Program-made: the position numbers and the translations under genes
DNA from: Bradyrhizobium sp. AZCC 2176
GTDB lineage: Bacteria > Pseudomonadota > Alphaproteobacteria > Rhizobiales > Xanthobacteraceae
Length of the DNA stretch: 64,000 nt
NCBI RefSeq assembly: GCF_036924645.1
Contig: NZ_JAZHRX010000001.1
Span: forward strand, 6,227,501-6,291,500
Direction: 5' to 3'
Part shown: one piece after another, positions 15,456 to 22,634 of the stretch
How positions within the stretch are numbered: the first letter of the stretch is position 1
Layout of the letters: each line of letters starts with the position of its first letter
The notes under the pieces: generated by a model
The model's input: the letters and a program-made list of their open reading frames with translations, nothing else
What the model was told of the DNA's origin: nothing
The model's database searches: none

Positions 15456-16076
15456 TCAAGCGGCGCGGCCCCAGCCATACATCCGAAGCAGCATCCGCCA
15501 ATAGGCACGGTTGAAATTCGCGACCGTGCGTGCGGCATTCAGCGCAGTGTCCGCCCAGGTGGTCGCGAGCTCCGTCTGATCCTGTTTCGTCAGGTCGATG
15601 GTGCCGGTGGATTCGCCGTGGCGGAACACAAGCTGCGCGCCGAACTTGCTGGCAAGCGCCCGCATCGCCCCGTTCTGCGCGCCGGTGGTGATCCGCAGGC
15701 TCTTGTAACCCTTGGCGCGCGCCACCGTGATCAGCTTGCGGAACAGGATACTGCCGACGCCGCGCCGCCGCACCGATGCCTCGACGCTGAAGGCGATCTC
15801 GGGGAGCGAATCTGGTGACTGGTCGGGCGGATGCAGTTCGGCTGCGCCTCGAACAACGCCGTTTTCAAAGAAGGCGATGATGGTTGTGCCGTCATTGGCG
15901 CATTTCTCGGCGTAGCGCTCGATGAAGCTGTCGTCCATGAAGCCATGGAAACGGTCGCGACGGCTATTGCGGTCGAGGCGCAGCAGGTGATCGCGCAACA
16001 GCGGCAATTCTTCCTGCTGGCTCAGCGTGCGCACGCTACTATTGGCGAGCGCGGCCGCAATCATGGTGAGATACAT
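15456..16076 (-). CDS. GNAT-family N-acetyltransferase
   Basis: This 206-residue protein has a central GNAT core: a beta strand PEIAFSVEASVRRRGVGSIL with the acetyl-CoA loop R-R-x-G-V-G, then LFRKLITVARAKGYKSLRIT and NGAMRALASKFGAQLV. An N-terminal extension with LLRLDRNSRRDRFHGFMDD, and FIERYAEK just after it, is shared with rhizobial GNAT proteins of unknown substrate. The C-terminal 45 residues are helical and positively charged. GAGGAG precedes the ATG. Confidence 0.85.
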   Translation of the reverse strand: MYLTMIAAALANSSVRTLSQQEELPLLRDHLLRLDRNSRRDRFHGFMDDSFIERYAEKCANDGTTIIAFFENGVVRGAAELHPPDQSPDSLPEIAFSVEASVRRRGVGSILFRKLITVARAKGYKSLRITTGAQNGAMRALASKFGAQLVFRHGESTGTIDLTKQDQTELATTWADTALNAARTVANFNRAYWRMLLRMYGWGRAA

Positions 16077-16439
16077 ATCCTAAACTCCTCTGAGAAAACC
16101 CTCGAGGAGGCGTCGAATCCCTAGACCACCTATATTGTGCATCGCAGCATGAAATTCAAGCCCGGATTGTCCGTATACTTCCTTAAATAATTGCAATAAT
16201 TCCAGTGACTTAGATCTATCGCTATCAACCAATTGTTAACGCCCGCGACCCAGCGCAGACTGGGCATGGGGCTTGCTTATTTTAAATGGGCCAGGGCTCC
16301 ATAGCGTTTTCGAGCGAAGTGGATACCGGTTCGCGTGAAGAAAACGCGTCAAGACAAGAATCTAGAGCTTCGGTTCTGATTCAATCAGAACCGAAGCTCT
16401 AGCTAGGCAACACACCCGGATGGTTCGTGGAGGTCCGTC
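16077..16439. other. Intergenic region with dispersed repeat
   Basis: This 363-nt gap contains no gene. The left part (16135-16250) is AT-rich for this genome (TTAAATAATTGCAATAATT) and likely holds the GNAT promoter. The right part is the repeat at 16302-16402. A GGAGG at 16429-16433 serves the AraC gene. Confidence 0.5.
16302..16402. repeat. Dispersed palindromic repeat, GCGTTTTC...GAAAACGC family
   Basis: The unit has two parts. First comes AGCGTTTTCGAGCGAAGTGG...GTGAAGAAAACGCG (16303-16348), whose GCGTTTTC and GAAAACGC are inverted. Then follows a perfect 20-bp inverted repeat, CTAGAGCTTCGG...CCGAAGCTCTAG (16362-16402), with almost no spacer. A diverged copy with the same two-part layout is at 39017-39116. 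Such elements are scattered in Bradyrhizobium/Rhodopseudomonas genomes between genes. Confidence 0.8.
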
Positions 16440-17393
16440 GTGGCTGTCGTGCTCGACACGAGTTCTTGCCTTCCGGAACGCCGGCTTGCGGTGTGGCAGG
16501 ACATCGTCTGCGACACCTTCGTCGGCTTAGACTGCAAATCGGACATGCGCGGCGCGTTCTGGGGCGCGGTGTCGCAATCCAGAATCGGGCAGGTCGCGCT
16601 CACCCAGGTCGATTCCACCGCTCAGCGGGTATTCCGCACGCCGTCGCGCATAGCTCGCGCCAGCGAAGATTATGTGCTGATGGCGCTCGGCAACAACGGC
16701 GTCAACGGCGTCTTCCAGGACGGCCGCGAGGCCATCGTCGCCGCCGGACAATTCGTCATCTACGACACCACCCGCCCCTACGAGCTGCGCTTCGACGACA
16801 GTTTTTCGCAGACGATCTTCCAGATGCCGCGCAAGCTGCTGCAACAGCGCGTCGGCTCGTTCGATGGCTTGACCGCGACCACGTTCGCCGGCGACCGCCC
16901 GCTCGAACGGCTGACCTATGATTTCGCACGAAATGTGAGCAGGACGATCGAGCTGGTCGATGCCGCCGCCGCAAGCCGCCTGCTCGACCAGGCGCTCGAT
17001 CTTCTGGCGATGACGCTAGCGGACAGGCTGCACGCGCGGTTGCCGGTCCAGTCGGTCCACCGGTCGGCGCTGCTCTATCGCCTCAAGAATCATATCCTGA
17101 CGCATCTCGCCGATCCAGAACTGTCGCTGCCGCGGGCCGCGGCGGCGACAGGAATCTCGCCGCGTTACGCCAGCGATCTGATGGCCGCCGAACAAACCTC
17201 GTTCCGCAGCTACGTCCAGACGCAGCGGCTGGAACGCTGCAAGCGCGACCTCACCGATCCCGCGCATCAGGCCCGGCACATCGGCGAGATCGCCTTCGCA
17301 TGGGGCTTTAACGACCTCGCCCACTTCAGCCGTATCTTCAAGCAGCGCTTTGGCGTCTCGCCGCGCGAATGGCGCGAGCAGCCGGGCAAATAG
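16440..17393 (+). CDS. AraC-family transcriptional regulator of the nitrilase cluster
   Basis: This 317-residue regulator starts at GTG 16440 with GGAGG 6 nt upstream. Residues 1-190 resemble the AraC-binding-like sensor domain (FRTPSRIARASEDYVLMALG and VIYDTTRPYELRFDD). The C-terminal 100 residues form two helix-turn-helix motifs: LPRAAAATGISPRYASDLMA and HIGEIAFAWGFNDLAHFSR, then FKQRFGVSPREWRE, the AraC/XylS signature. Regulators of this type are found next to nitrile-metabolising genes, and the nitrilase and aldoxime dehydratase genes follow on the same strand, so it probably activates them in response to an aldoxime, nitrile or acid product. Confidence 0.9.
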   Translation: MAVVLDTSSCLPERRLAVWQDIVCDTFVGLDCKSDMRGAFWGAVSQSRIGQVALTQVDSTAQRVFRTPSRIARASEDYVLMALGNNGVNGVFQDGREAIVAAGQFVIYDTTRPYELRFDDSFSQTIFQMPRKLLQQRVGSFDGLTATTFAGDRPLERLTYDFARNVSRTIELVDAAAASRLLDQALDLLAMTLADRLHARLPVQSVHRSALLYRLKNHILTHLADPELSLPRAAAATGISPRYASDLMAAEQTSFRSYVQTQRLERCKRDLTDPAHQARHIGEIAFAWGFNDLAHFSRIFKQRFGVSPREWREQPGK

Positions 17394-17461
17394 CCTCACG
17401 GCCCTCTCCGTCCCACCACGCCACAAGCGTCTGACGCCTCGGCCGTCCACCTGCCAGTTAA

Positions 17462-17489
17462 GACAAGTTTTCGTTCCGCTGCGGACAAG
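17462..17489 (+). promoter_or_regulatory. Possible AraC-type direct-repeat site before nitrilase
   Basis: Two GACAAG hexamers at 17462-17467 and 17484-17489 are 22 bp apart, about two helical turns, as in XylS/AraC-type tandem half-sites. A third ACAAGC occurs at 17423-17428. They lie 72-100 nt upstream of the nitrilase ATG. Hexamer repeats can arise by chance, so this is tentative. Confidence 0.3.
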
Positions 17490-17560
17490 CGGCGCGCGTC
17501 ACCACGGCTGTAGGCTCGGGATCAGCGATTGTCGGTCGCCAACGCGAAGGGATTGATGCG

Positions 17561-18574
17561 ATGGGTCTGGTTCATCAGAAATACAAGGTAGCGGTGGTTC
17601 AGGCGGCGCCGGTCTTTCTCGACCTCGATGCGACCGTTGACAAGACCATCGCGCTGATCGAGGAAGCTTCCGCGAGGGGTGCGAAGCTGATCGCGTTTCC
17701 CGAAACATTCATTCCCGGATATCCGTGGCAGATCTGGCTTGGCGCGCCCGCCTGGGCGATCGGCCGCGGCTTTGTGCAGCGTTACTTCGACAATTCACTA
17801 GCCTTCGACAGCCCGCAGGCGGAAAAAATCCGCCAAGCCGTCAAGCGCGCCAAGCTGACCGCGGTGCTCGGGCTGTCCGAGCGCGACGGCGGCAGCCTCT
17901 ATATCGCGCAATGGCTGATCGGCCCCCACGGCGAGACCATCGCCAAGCGCCGAAAGCTGCGGCCGACCCACGCCGAACGTACCGTGTTCGGTGAAGGCGA
18001 CGGCAGCGATCTTGCGGTGCACGATCGCGCCGACGTCGGACGGCTCGGCGCACTGTGCTGCTGGGAGCACCTGCAGCCATTGTCCAAATACGCGATGTAC
18101 GCCCAGAACGAACAAGTGCATGTCGGCGCCTGGCCGAGCTTTTCGCTGTACGATCCGTTCGCGCATGCGCTCGGCCATGAGGTCAACAACGCCGCCAGCA
18201 AGGTCTATGCGGTCGAAGGCTCGTGCTTCTTCCTGGGCCCTTGCGCGGTCGTCTCGCAGGCGATGATCGATGAGCTCTGCGACTCCCCCGAGAAACACGC
18301 CTTCCTGCATGCCGGCGGCGGCCATGCGGTGATCTACGGACCGGACGGCAGTCCACTCGCTGAGAAACTCCCGCCCGACCAGGAAGGCATTCTCTATGCC
18401 GATATCGATCTCGGCATGATCGGAGTAGCGAAGAACGCCGCCGATCCGGCCGGCCATTATTCACGGCCCGACGTCACGCGGCTGTTGCTCAACACCACGC
18501 GCGCCAACCGCGTCGAGCATTTCTCGCTTCCCGTCGATGCCGAGGTCATGAGCGAAATCAGGCTGCAGGCCTGA
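17561..18574 (+). CDS. Nitrilase
   Basis: This 337-residue nitrilase hydrolyses a nitrile directly to the carboxylic acid and ammonia. The catalytic triad is visible: Glu in FPETFIPGYPW near 48, Lys in KRRKLRPTHAER near 131, and Cys in GALCCWEHLQPL near 165. The ERTVFGEGDGSD block downstream of the Lys is also typical. The CWEH environment places it in the nitrilase branch rather than amidases or cyanide hydratase-like carbamoylases. It precedes the aldoxime dehydratase by 30 nt, the usual pairing of the aldoxime-nitrile pathway, so the natural substrate is probably an aryl- or alkyl-acetonitrile made by that enzyme. Confidence 0.93.
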   Translation: MGLVHQKYKVAVVQAAPVFLDLDATVDKTIALIEEASARGAKLIAFPETFIPGYPWQIWLGAPAWAIGRGFVQRYFDNSLAFDSPQAEKIRQAVKRAKLTAVLGLSERDGGSLYIAQWLIGPHGETIAKRRKLRPTHAERTVFGEGDGSDLAVHDRADVGRLGALCCWEHLQPLSKYAMYAQNEQVHVGAWPSFSLYDPFAHALGHEVNNAASKVYAVEGSCFFLGPCAVVSQAMIDELCDSPEKHAFLHAGGGHAVIYGPDGSPLAEKLPPDQEGILYADIDLGMIGVAKNAADPAGHYSRPDVTRLLLNTTRANRVEHFSLPVDAEVMSEIRLQA

Positions 18575-18604
18575 GGCGTTTCAATTCTGGCAAGGAGCAG
18601 GCCG

Positions 18605-19654
18605 ATGGAATCCGCAATCCCTCCGCATCTGCAAACCGCACGCACGCGTCACCGCCGGGTCGGCGACGATTATGCGCCGCCTTACCCGTCCTTCGTGGCG
18701 CGGCATAAACCCAGCGTCACGCGGGTGGTGATGACCTATTTCGGCATCCAGGCGCGCGGCGCGCCATCGGTCGCCGCGGAACAAGCGTTGGCTCGGCTCG
18801 CGTCGGATTTCGCAAGCGCGGATGGCCCAACGCACTGGGACCGCGCGAGCTATGTCGACGAGGCCGGTTTCACCAACGTCGTCACGGTGGCTTACTGGGA
18901 CGACCGGCAAACATTCGATCGCTGGTTTCCCGCCGCCAGGGAGCGCTGGACCGGCGAGAAGCCGACCAATAACGGGTTTGGCACCTTCATTGAAGCGCTT
19001 TATCCCTCCGTGGAGGATTATGAGACACTGTTCTCTTCCCTCGGCAGGCCCGAAGGCGTCGCCGTCCTCGCCGACGGCATGAGCGGCGAAGTTTTGGAGC
19101 ACGCCTATTGGGGCGGCATGCGCGACCGCATCGCGTTGTCGCAAACCAGCGAGATGACACCTTCAGGCACCGCCCGCGCGATCCGCGACGGCGCGCGCAT
19201 CCGGATCATCCCGCATGACAACCTCTGCCTGATCCGGTCGGGACAGGATTGGGGCGATACCGAAGCCGCCGAGCGCAAGATGTATCTCGGCGATGTCGAG
19301 CCGGTGCTGCGTGAAGGTATGGATTTTCTGCGCGACCAGGGACGCTCGATCGGCTGTTACGCCAACCGTTACATGACGGTCTTAGGCCCCGACGGCACGG
19401 CGATCGAAAAGTCCTACGGCATGAGCTGGTGGAAAAGCCTGTCGGCGCTGGAACGCTGGGCTGAATCGCACCCGACCCATGTCAGGATATTCGGCGCTGC
19501 CATGAAGTACCTGTCAATGCTCGGGCCGGCCGCTAAGCTGCGGCTCTACCACGAAGTCACCGTCGCCCGCGCCGACGAACAGCTTTTCGAGTATGTGGAT
19601 TGTCATCCGCAGACCGGGATGCTGAACGCCGTGCAGACGGTGGACGCAGCCTGA
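18605..19654 (+). CDS. oxd: Aldoxime dehydratase, haem-containing
   Basis: This 349-residue member of the phenylacetaldoxime dehydratase family removes water from aldoximes to give nitriles, with haem b bound directly to substrate nitrogen. It aligns with OxdA through MESAIPPHLQ at the start, EHAYWGGMRDR (the Arg aiding catalysis), LIRSGQDWGDTEAAER (the Ser contacting the oxime), RWAESHPTHVRIF (the haem-ligand His region) and LRLYHEV (the catalytic His). The length matches the family (about 350). GGAGCAGG lies just upstream of the ATG. It is co-transcribed with the nitrilase, giving aldoxime to nitrile to acid. The gene symbol is generic. Confidence 0.93.
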   Translation: MESAIPPHLQTARTRHRRVGDDYAPPYPSFVARHKPSVTRVVMTYFGIQARGAPSVAAEQALARLASDFASADGPTHWDRASYVDEAGFTNVVTVAYWDDRQTFDRWFPAARERWTGEKPTNNGFGTFIEALYPSVEDYETLFSSLGRPEGVAVLADGMSGEVLEHAYWGGMRDRIALSQTSEMTPSGTARAIRDGARIRIIPHDNLCLIRSGQDWGDTEAAERKMYLGDVEPVLREGMDFLRDQGRSIGCYANRYMTVLGPDGTAIEKSYGMSWWKSLSALERWAESHPTHVRIFGAAMKYLSMLGPAAKLRLYHEVTVARADEQLFEYVDCHPQTGMLNAVQTVDAA

Positions 19655-19656
19655 AG

Positions 19657-20055
19657 CTACAGCACCATCTGCGTCTGGGTCACGATAGCTATCAGCTTGC
19701 CGTCCTCGGTCTCCAGCCGCGTCTGCCAGACCTGGGTGCGGCGTCCCCGGTGCACCGGTGTAGCGGTGGCAATCACCGTCGCTCCTTCCTTGGCGCCGCC
19801 GATGAAATTGGTCTTGCTCTCGATCGTGGTGGTGCCTTTGGCATCCGCAGGCAGGTTGATGACGGTTGCCGCAGCGCCAACCGAATCCGCGAACGCCATG
19901 ATCGCGCCACCGTGAATCGTATTCCGCAACGTGCAGAGATCCGGCCTCACCAGCATCTTGGCGACCACCCGATCCATTCCGGCTTCCGTGAAGGTCACGC
20001 CCTTCAATTCGGCAAACGGCATCTTCATCGACTGGATTTTTTCGAGCGGCGTCAT
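19657..20055 (-). CDS. PaaI-type hotdog thioesterase
   Basis: This 132-residue hotdog-fold protein has the PaaI pattern NTIHGGAIMAFADSVGAA (the active-site Asp lies within it) and ESKTNFIGGAKEGATVIA. ATG 20055 is preceded by a perfect GGAGG at 4 nt. Such enzymes hydrolyse aryl- or acyl-CoA thioesters in the cytoplasm. It converges with the aldoxime dehydratase, whose stop is 2 nt away. A functional link to acids released by the nitrilase is possible but not required. Confidence 0.85.
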   Translation of the reverse strand: MTPLEKIQSMKMPFAELKGVTFTEAGMDRVVAKMLVRPDLCTLRNTIHGGAIMAFADSVGAAATVINLPADAKGTTTIESKTNFIGGAKEGATVIATATPVHRGRRTQVWQTRLETEDGKLIAIVTQTQMVL

Positions 20056-20086
20056 TCGTCCTCCGGCTTTTCTGAAATCTGTCATA

Positions 20087-20234
20087 CGCGGGCTTGCCGC
20101 CTCCGCCAAGGCTTCGGCGGCCGAGTGAGCTCGTGGCCCGGCGAAGCCTTGGCGGAGACGGGACCCGCGTATCCATCCATCTTCCAAGCAGATGTTTTTG
20201 AGAGGATGGATTGCCAGGTCAAGCCCCGGCAATG
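20087..20234. repeat. Dispersed palindromic repeat with 16-bp perfect arms
   Basis: CTCCGCCAAGGCTTCG (20101-20116) and its exact inverse (20142-20157) surround a 25-nt centre that is itself partly palindromic (GGCGGCC / GGCCCGGC). Flanks ACGCGGG and CCCGCGT extend the symmetry. The downstream part, ATGGATTGCCAGGTCAAGCC, then CCGGCAATGACG, is a common tail of Bradyrhizobium intergenic repeats and recurs in modified form near 47560. No coding content is seen. Confidence 0.7.
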
Positions 20235-20290
20235 ACGTTCCAGGTAATGGCTGCCGTGACAACGCCCCGTTAATTCGGCATATCGTCCGC

Positions 20291-21082
20291 ATGCGCCAGT
20301 TCCCACCCCGCCGGATCATTTGCCTGACCGAAGAGACCGTCGAGACGCTATATCTCCTCGGCGAGCAGGACCGCATCGTCGGTGTCTCCGGCTATGCGGT
20401 GCGGCCGCCACAGGTCCGCCGCGACAAGCCGCGGGTCGCAGCCTTTATCTCCGCGGACATTCCGAAGATTCTGGCGCTCGAGCCGGATCTCGTGCTGGCT
20501 TTCTCCGATCTGCAGGCGAATATAGTCGCCGACCTGGTGCGCGCGGGCGTTGCCATCCACGTTTTCAATCAGCGCGACATAGCGGGCATTTTCGCGATGA
20601 TCCGCACGCTCGGCGCCATGGTCGGGGCGGCGGAGCGCGCCGATCAGCTTGCAATCAGCTTCGAACAACGCCTCGCGCGCATCGCGGCGACGCCCCGGTC
20701 CTCGCCCAAGCCAAAAGTCTATTTCGAGGAATGGGACGATCCGCTGATCTCCGGCATCGGCTGGGTATCCGAACTGATCGAGATCGCCGGCGGCGAGGAC
20801 GCGTTCCCGAAACTGCGGCTTCAGCGGGCGGCCAAGGACCGGATCATTGCGCCCGATGTGGTGCGCGAGGCGGCCCCCGACGTGATCCTCGCGTCATGGT
20901 GCGGCAAGAAGGTCGTGCCGGACCGCATCCGGCAGCGGCCGGGCTGGGGCGATATCCCGGCGGTGCGCAACAACCGCATTGTGGAGATCAAGTCGACGAT
21001 CATCCTGCAGCCGGGACCAGCGGCGCTGACGGATGGGCTGGATGCGACTGTGAAGGCGTTGTGGCCGGAGACGAATTCGTAG
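20291..21082 (+). CDS. BtuF-like binding protein without signal peptide
   Basis: This 263-residue class III substrate-binding fold (helical-backbone type, as in BtuF/FhuD) has RRIICLTEETVETLYLLG, PRVAAFISADIPKILALEPD, DLVLAFSDLQ and FEEWDDPLISGIGWVSELIE, the pattern of cobalamin-binding-like proteins. It starts at ATG 20291 with no secretion signal. No BtuC/BtuD partners adjoin it, and no cobalamin riboswitch motif was seen upstream, so it is an orphan, presumably cytoplasmic, protein. Ligand identity (corrinoid or another chelate) is inferred from family only. Confidence 0.8.
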   Translation: MRQFPPRRIICLTEETVETLYLLGEQDRIVGVSGYAVRPPQVRRDKPRVAAFISADIPKILALEPDLVLAFSDLQANIVADLVRAGVAIHVFNQRDIAGIFAMIRTLGAMVGAAERADQLAISFEQRLARIAATPRSSPKPKVYFEEWDDPLISGIGWVSELIEIAGGEDAFPKLRLQRAAKDRIIAPDVVREAAPDVILASWCGKKVVPDRIRQRPGWGDIPAVRNNRIVEIKSTIILQPGPAALTDGLDATVKALWPETNS

Positions 21083-21167
21083 GGTGGGCAAAGGCGCAAA
21101 GCGCCGTGCCCACCATTCTAGCGTCCGGTGCAAGCGATGGTGGGCACGCTTCGCTTTGCCCACCCTT
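21081..21167. repeat. Dispersed inverted repeat, GGGTGGGCAAAG family
   Basis: AGGGTGGGCAAAGGCG...GTGCCCACCAT (21081-21116) is inverted by ATGGTGGGCACGCTTCGCTT...CCACCCT (21137-21167). This element is very common between genes of Bradyrhizobium. It starts within the BtuF-like stop region. The following 250 nt up to the transposase stop (21168-21419) hold no gene and would include the downstream flank of the IS110 element. Confidence 0.8.
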
Positions 21168-21399
21168 CTGTAACGGGCCTCGATTAGTCAATCCCTTTTG
21201 CGTTGTCCGCTCGCCGGGGTCTCGCTTCTGTACGGGGTCGGCGCAGGGCCGCCACCTGATGGGGTTGGAAGAGGATAGGTCGACCAATCTACGTTGAGCG
21301 TGCTCACGAGGGCAACCTGGTGGGCAACGGCCTGACCTGATCCATCGTCCCGGCGAAGGGACTTCGCTTCGAGAAGGCCTGGTGTCGTGACCCGCCCGA

Positions 21400-22520
21400 A
21401 AACGGTTGCGTCTCTCCTGTCAGGCTGCCGTCGCAGCGGCGTTAAAGGGGGTTCCGTCGGCGAGCATGCGATGCATGATCACCGCGAGCCGGCGCGCCAG
21501 CGCCACCTTGGCTTTGCTCATGCCGGCGCGCTTTTTGATCCGCATGGCCCAGCTCTTCAATTGCGAACAGCCTTTGACCGGCTTGGTCAGCATGACGTTG
21601 GCGGCCTCGTAAAGCGCCGTGCGCACCGAGGCGTCACCGATCTTGCTGATCCGGCCGGTGTAGTCGGTCTCGCCGGATTGGTGCTTCTTCGGGGTCAACC
21701 CGAAATGGGCTCCTGCCTGCTTCGACGATTTGAACCGGGTTGGATCGTCGATGGCGCTGGCATAGGTCAGCGCCACGATCGGGCCGACCGCCGGGACCGA
21801 CGTCAGCAGCCGCGCTTGCATGTCAGACCGCACCATCCTGCAGGTCTGCTTCTCGAAAGCTGCGAACTCGGTCCGCAGCACCGCCCGCACCGCCAGCAGC
21901 GCCTTGGCGATCATCTGCAGGTGCGGGTGGCCGTCCACGAGTTCCTCGATCCGTCCCGCGAACTTCTGCCCGGTCGTCTTGCCAACCTTCAGGCCAAAAC
22001 CGCGCAGGATCCCGCGCAGGCTGTTCTCCACGTCGAGAAGCTTCGATTGCACCAGCTTGCGCGCCGTCAGCAGCGATCGGGTCTCTTGCGCACTGATCGA
22101 TTTGCAGTGGACCGGTCGGAACCAGCCCAGCCGCATCAATTGCGCAATCCCTCGCGCGTCGTTGCGATCCGACTTGACCGGCATCGCCTCAAACGCCTTC
22201 CGCACGTGCCGCGTCTCCAGCAGCTCAACGGCGAGGCCGGCGGCCTTCATCCCCGCAAACAGCTATTGCGACAGCGGCCCGGCCTCCAGCCCGATCCGCT
22301 CAAACTCAAAGCCAGACGACCGGAACCAGGCGATCAGCGCCTCCGGCTCGCTGGCCACCCTGGCCTCGCGCAAAATCTTGCCGCTTGCGTCAACAACACA
22401 CACGCTCGAGCATTCCAATGACACGTCGATTCCGGCATAGTAGTTCATGGTCGTCTCTCCTCGATGTTTGGAGCGAGGCTCATCCCTCGACTCCGTCACA
22501 CCATCAATGTGAGGGACGAC
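21400..22520 (-). mobile_element. IS110-family insertion, inactivated (ends approximate)
   Basis: The element is recognised from its transposase (21420-22448). IS110 elements lack obvious terminal inverted repeats and make no reliable target duplication, so the ends given are only approximate. The non-coding flank upstream of the transposase (22449 onward) is where IS110 members carry a bridge-RNA template. It sits between the BtuF-like gene and an M20 deacylase gene without disrupting either. Confidence 0.55.
21420..22448 (-). pseudogene. IS110-family transposase split by an amber codon
   Basis: The reading frame from ATG 22448 (MNYYAGIDVSLE) carries the DEDD RuvC-like start (GID, then GLEAGP) and is interrupted by TAG at 22265-22263 exactly where relatives have Trp (GPLSQ-W-LFAGMK). 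It resumes in the same frame with KSDRNDARGIAQLMRLGWF and the C-terminal IS116/IS110/IS902 domain (SVPAVGPIVALTYASAIDD, then FGLTPKKHQSG) to TAA 21420. Full length without the stop would be 342 residues, normal for the family. A single G-to-A change (TGG to TAG) explains it. Confidence 0.88.
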
Positions 22521-22525
22521 CGCCC

Positions 22526-22595
22526 GCCCTCCAAGCAAGCCGCGCGCAGCGCGCCATCAAATAGCGCCGTAGCAAGCGCGGCTTGCTTGGAGGGC
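22526..22595. repeat. Perfect 20-bp inverted repeat beside the IS110 relic
   Basis: GCCCTCCAAGCAAGCCGCGC (22526-22545) and its exact inverse (22576-22595) enclose 30 nt. It lies 78 nt upstream of the transposase start and 40 nt past the stop of the M20 gene, so it could be the M20 terminator, the edge of the IS110 element, or a dispersed repeat. No T-run follows on either strand. Confidence 0.8.
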
Positions 22596-22634
22596 AGACT
22601 GGGGCCCGTTACCCCATCTACGGCAGCGCGGCTG

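Noticed and set aside
20230..20290. Cobalamin riboswitch upstream of the BtuF-like gene
   Set aside because: No B12-box (GCCACTG-like) or matching stem structure; the space is filled by a dispersed repeat tail.
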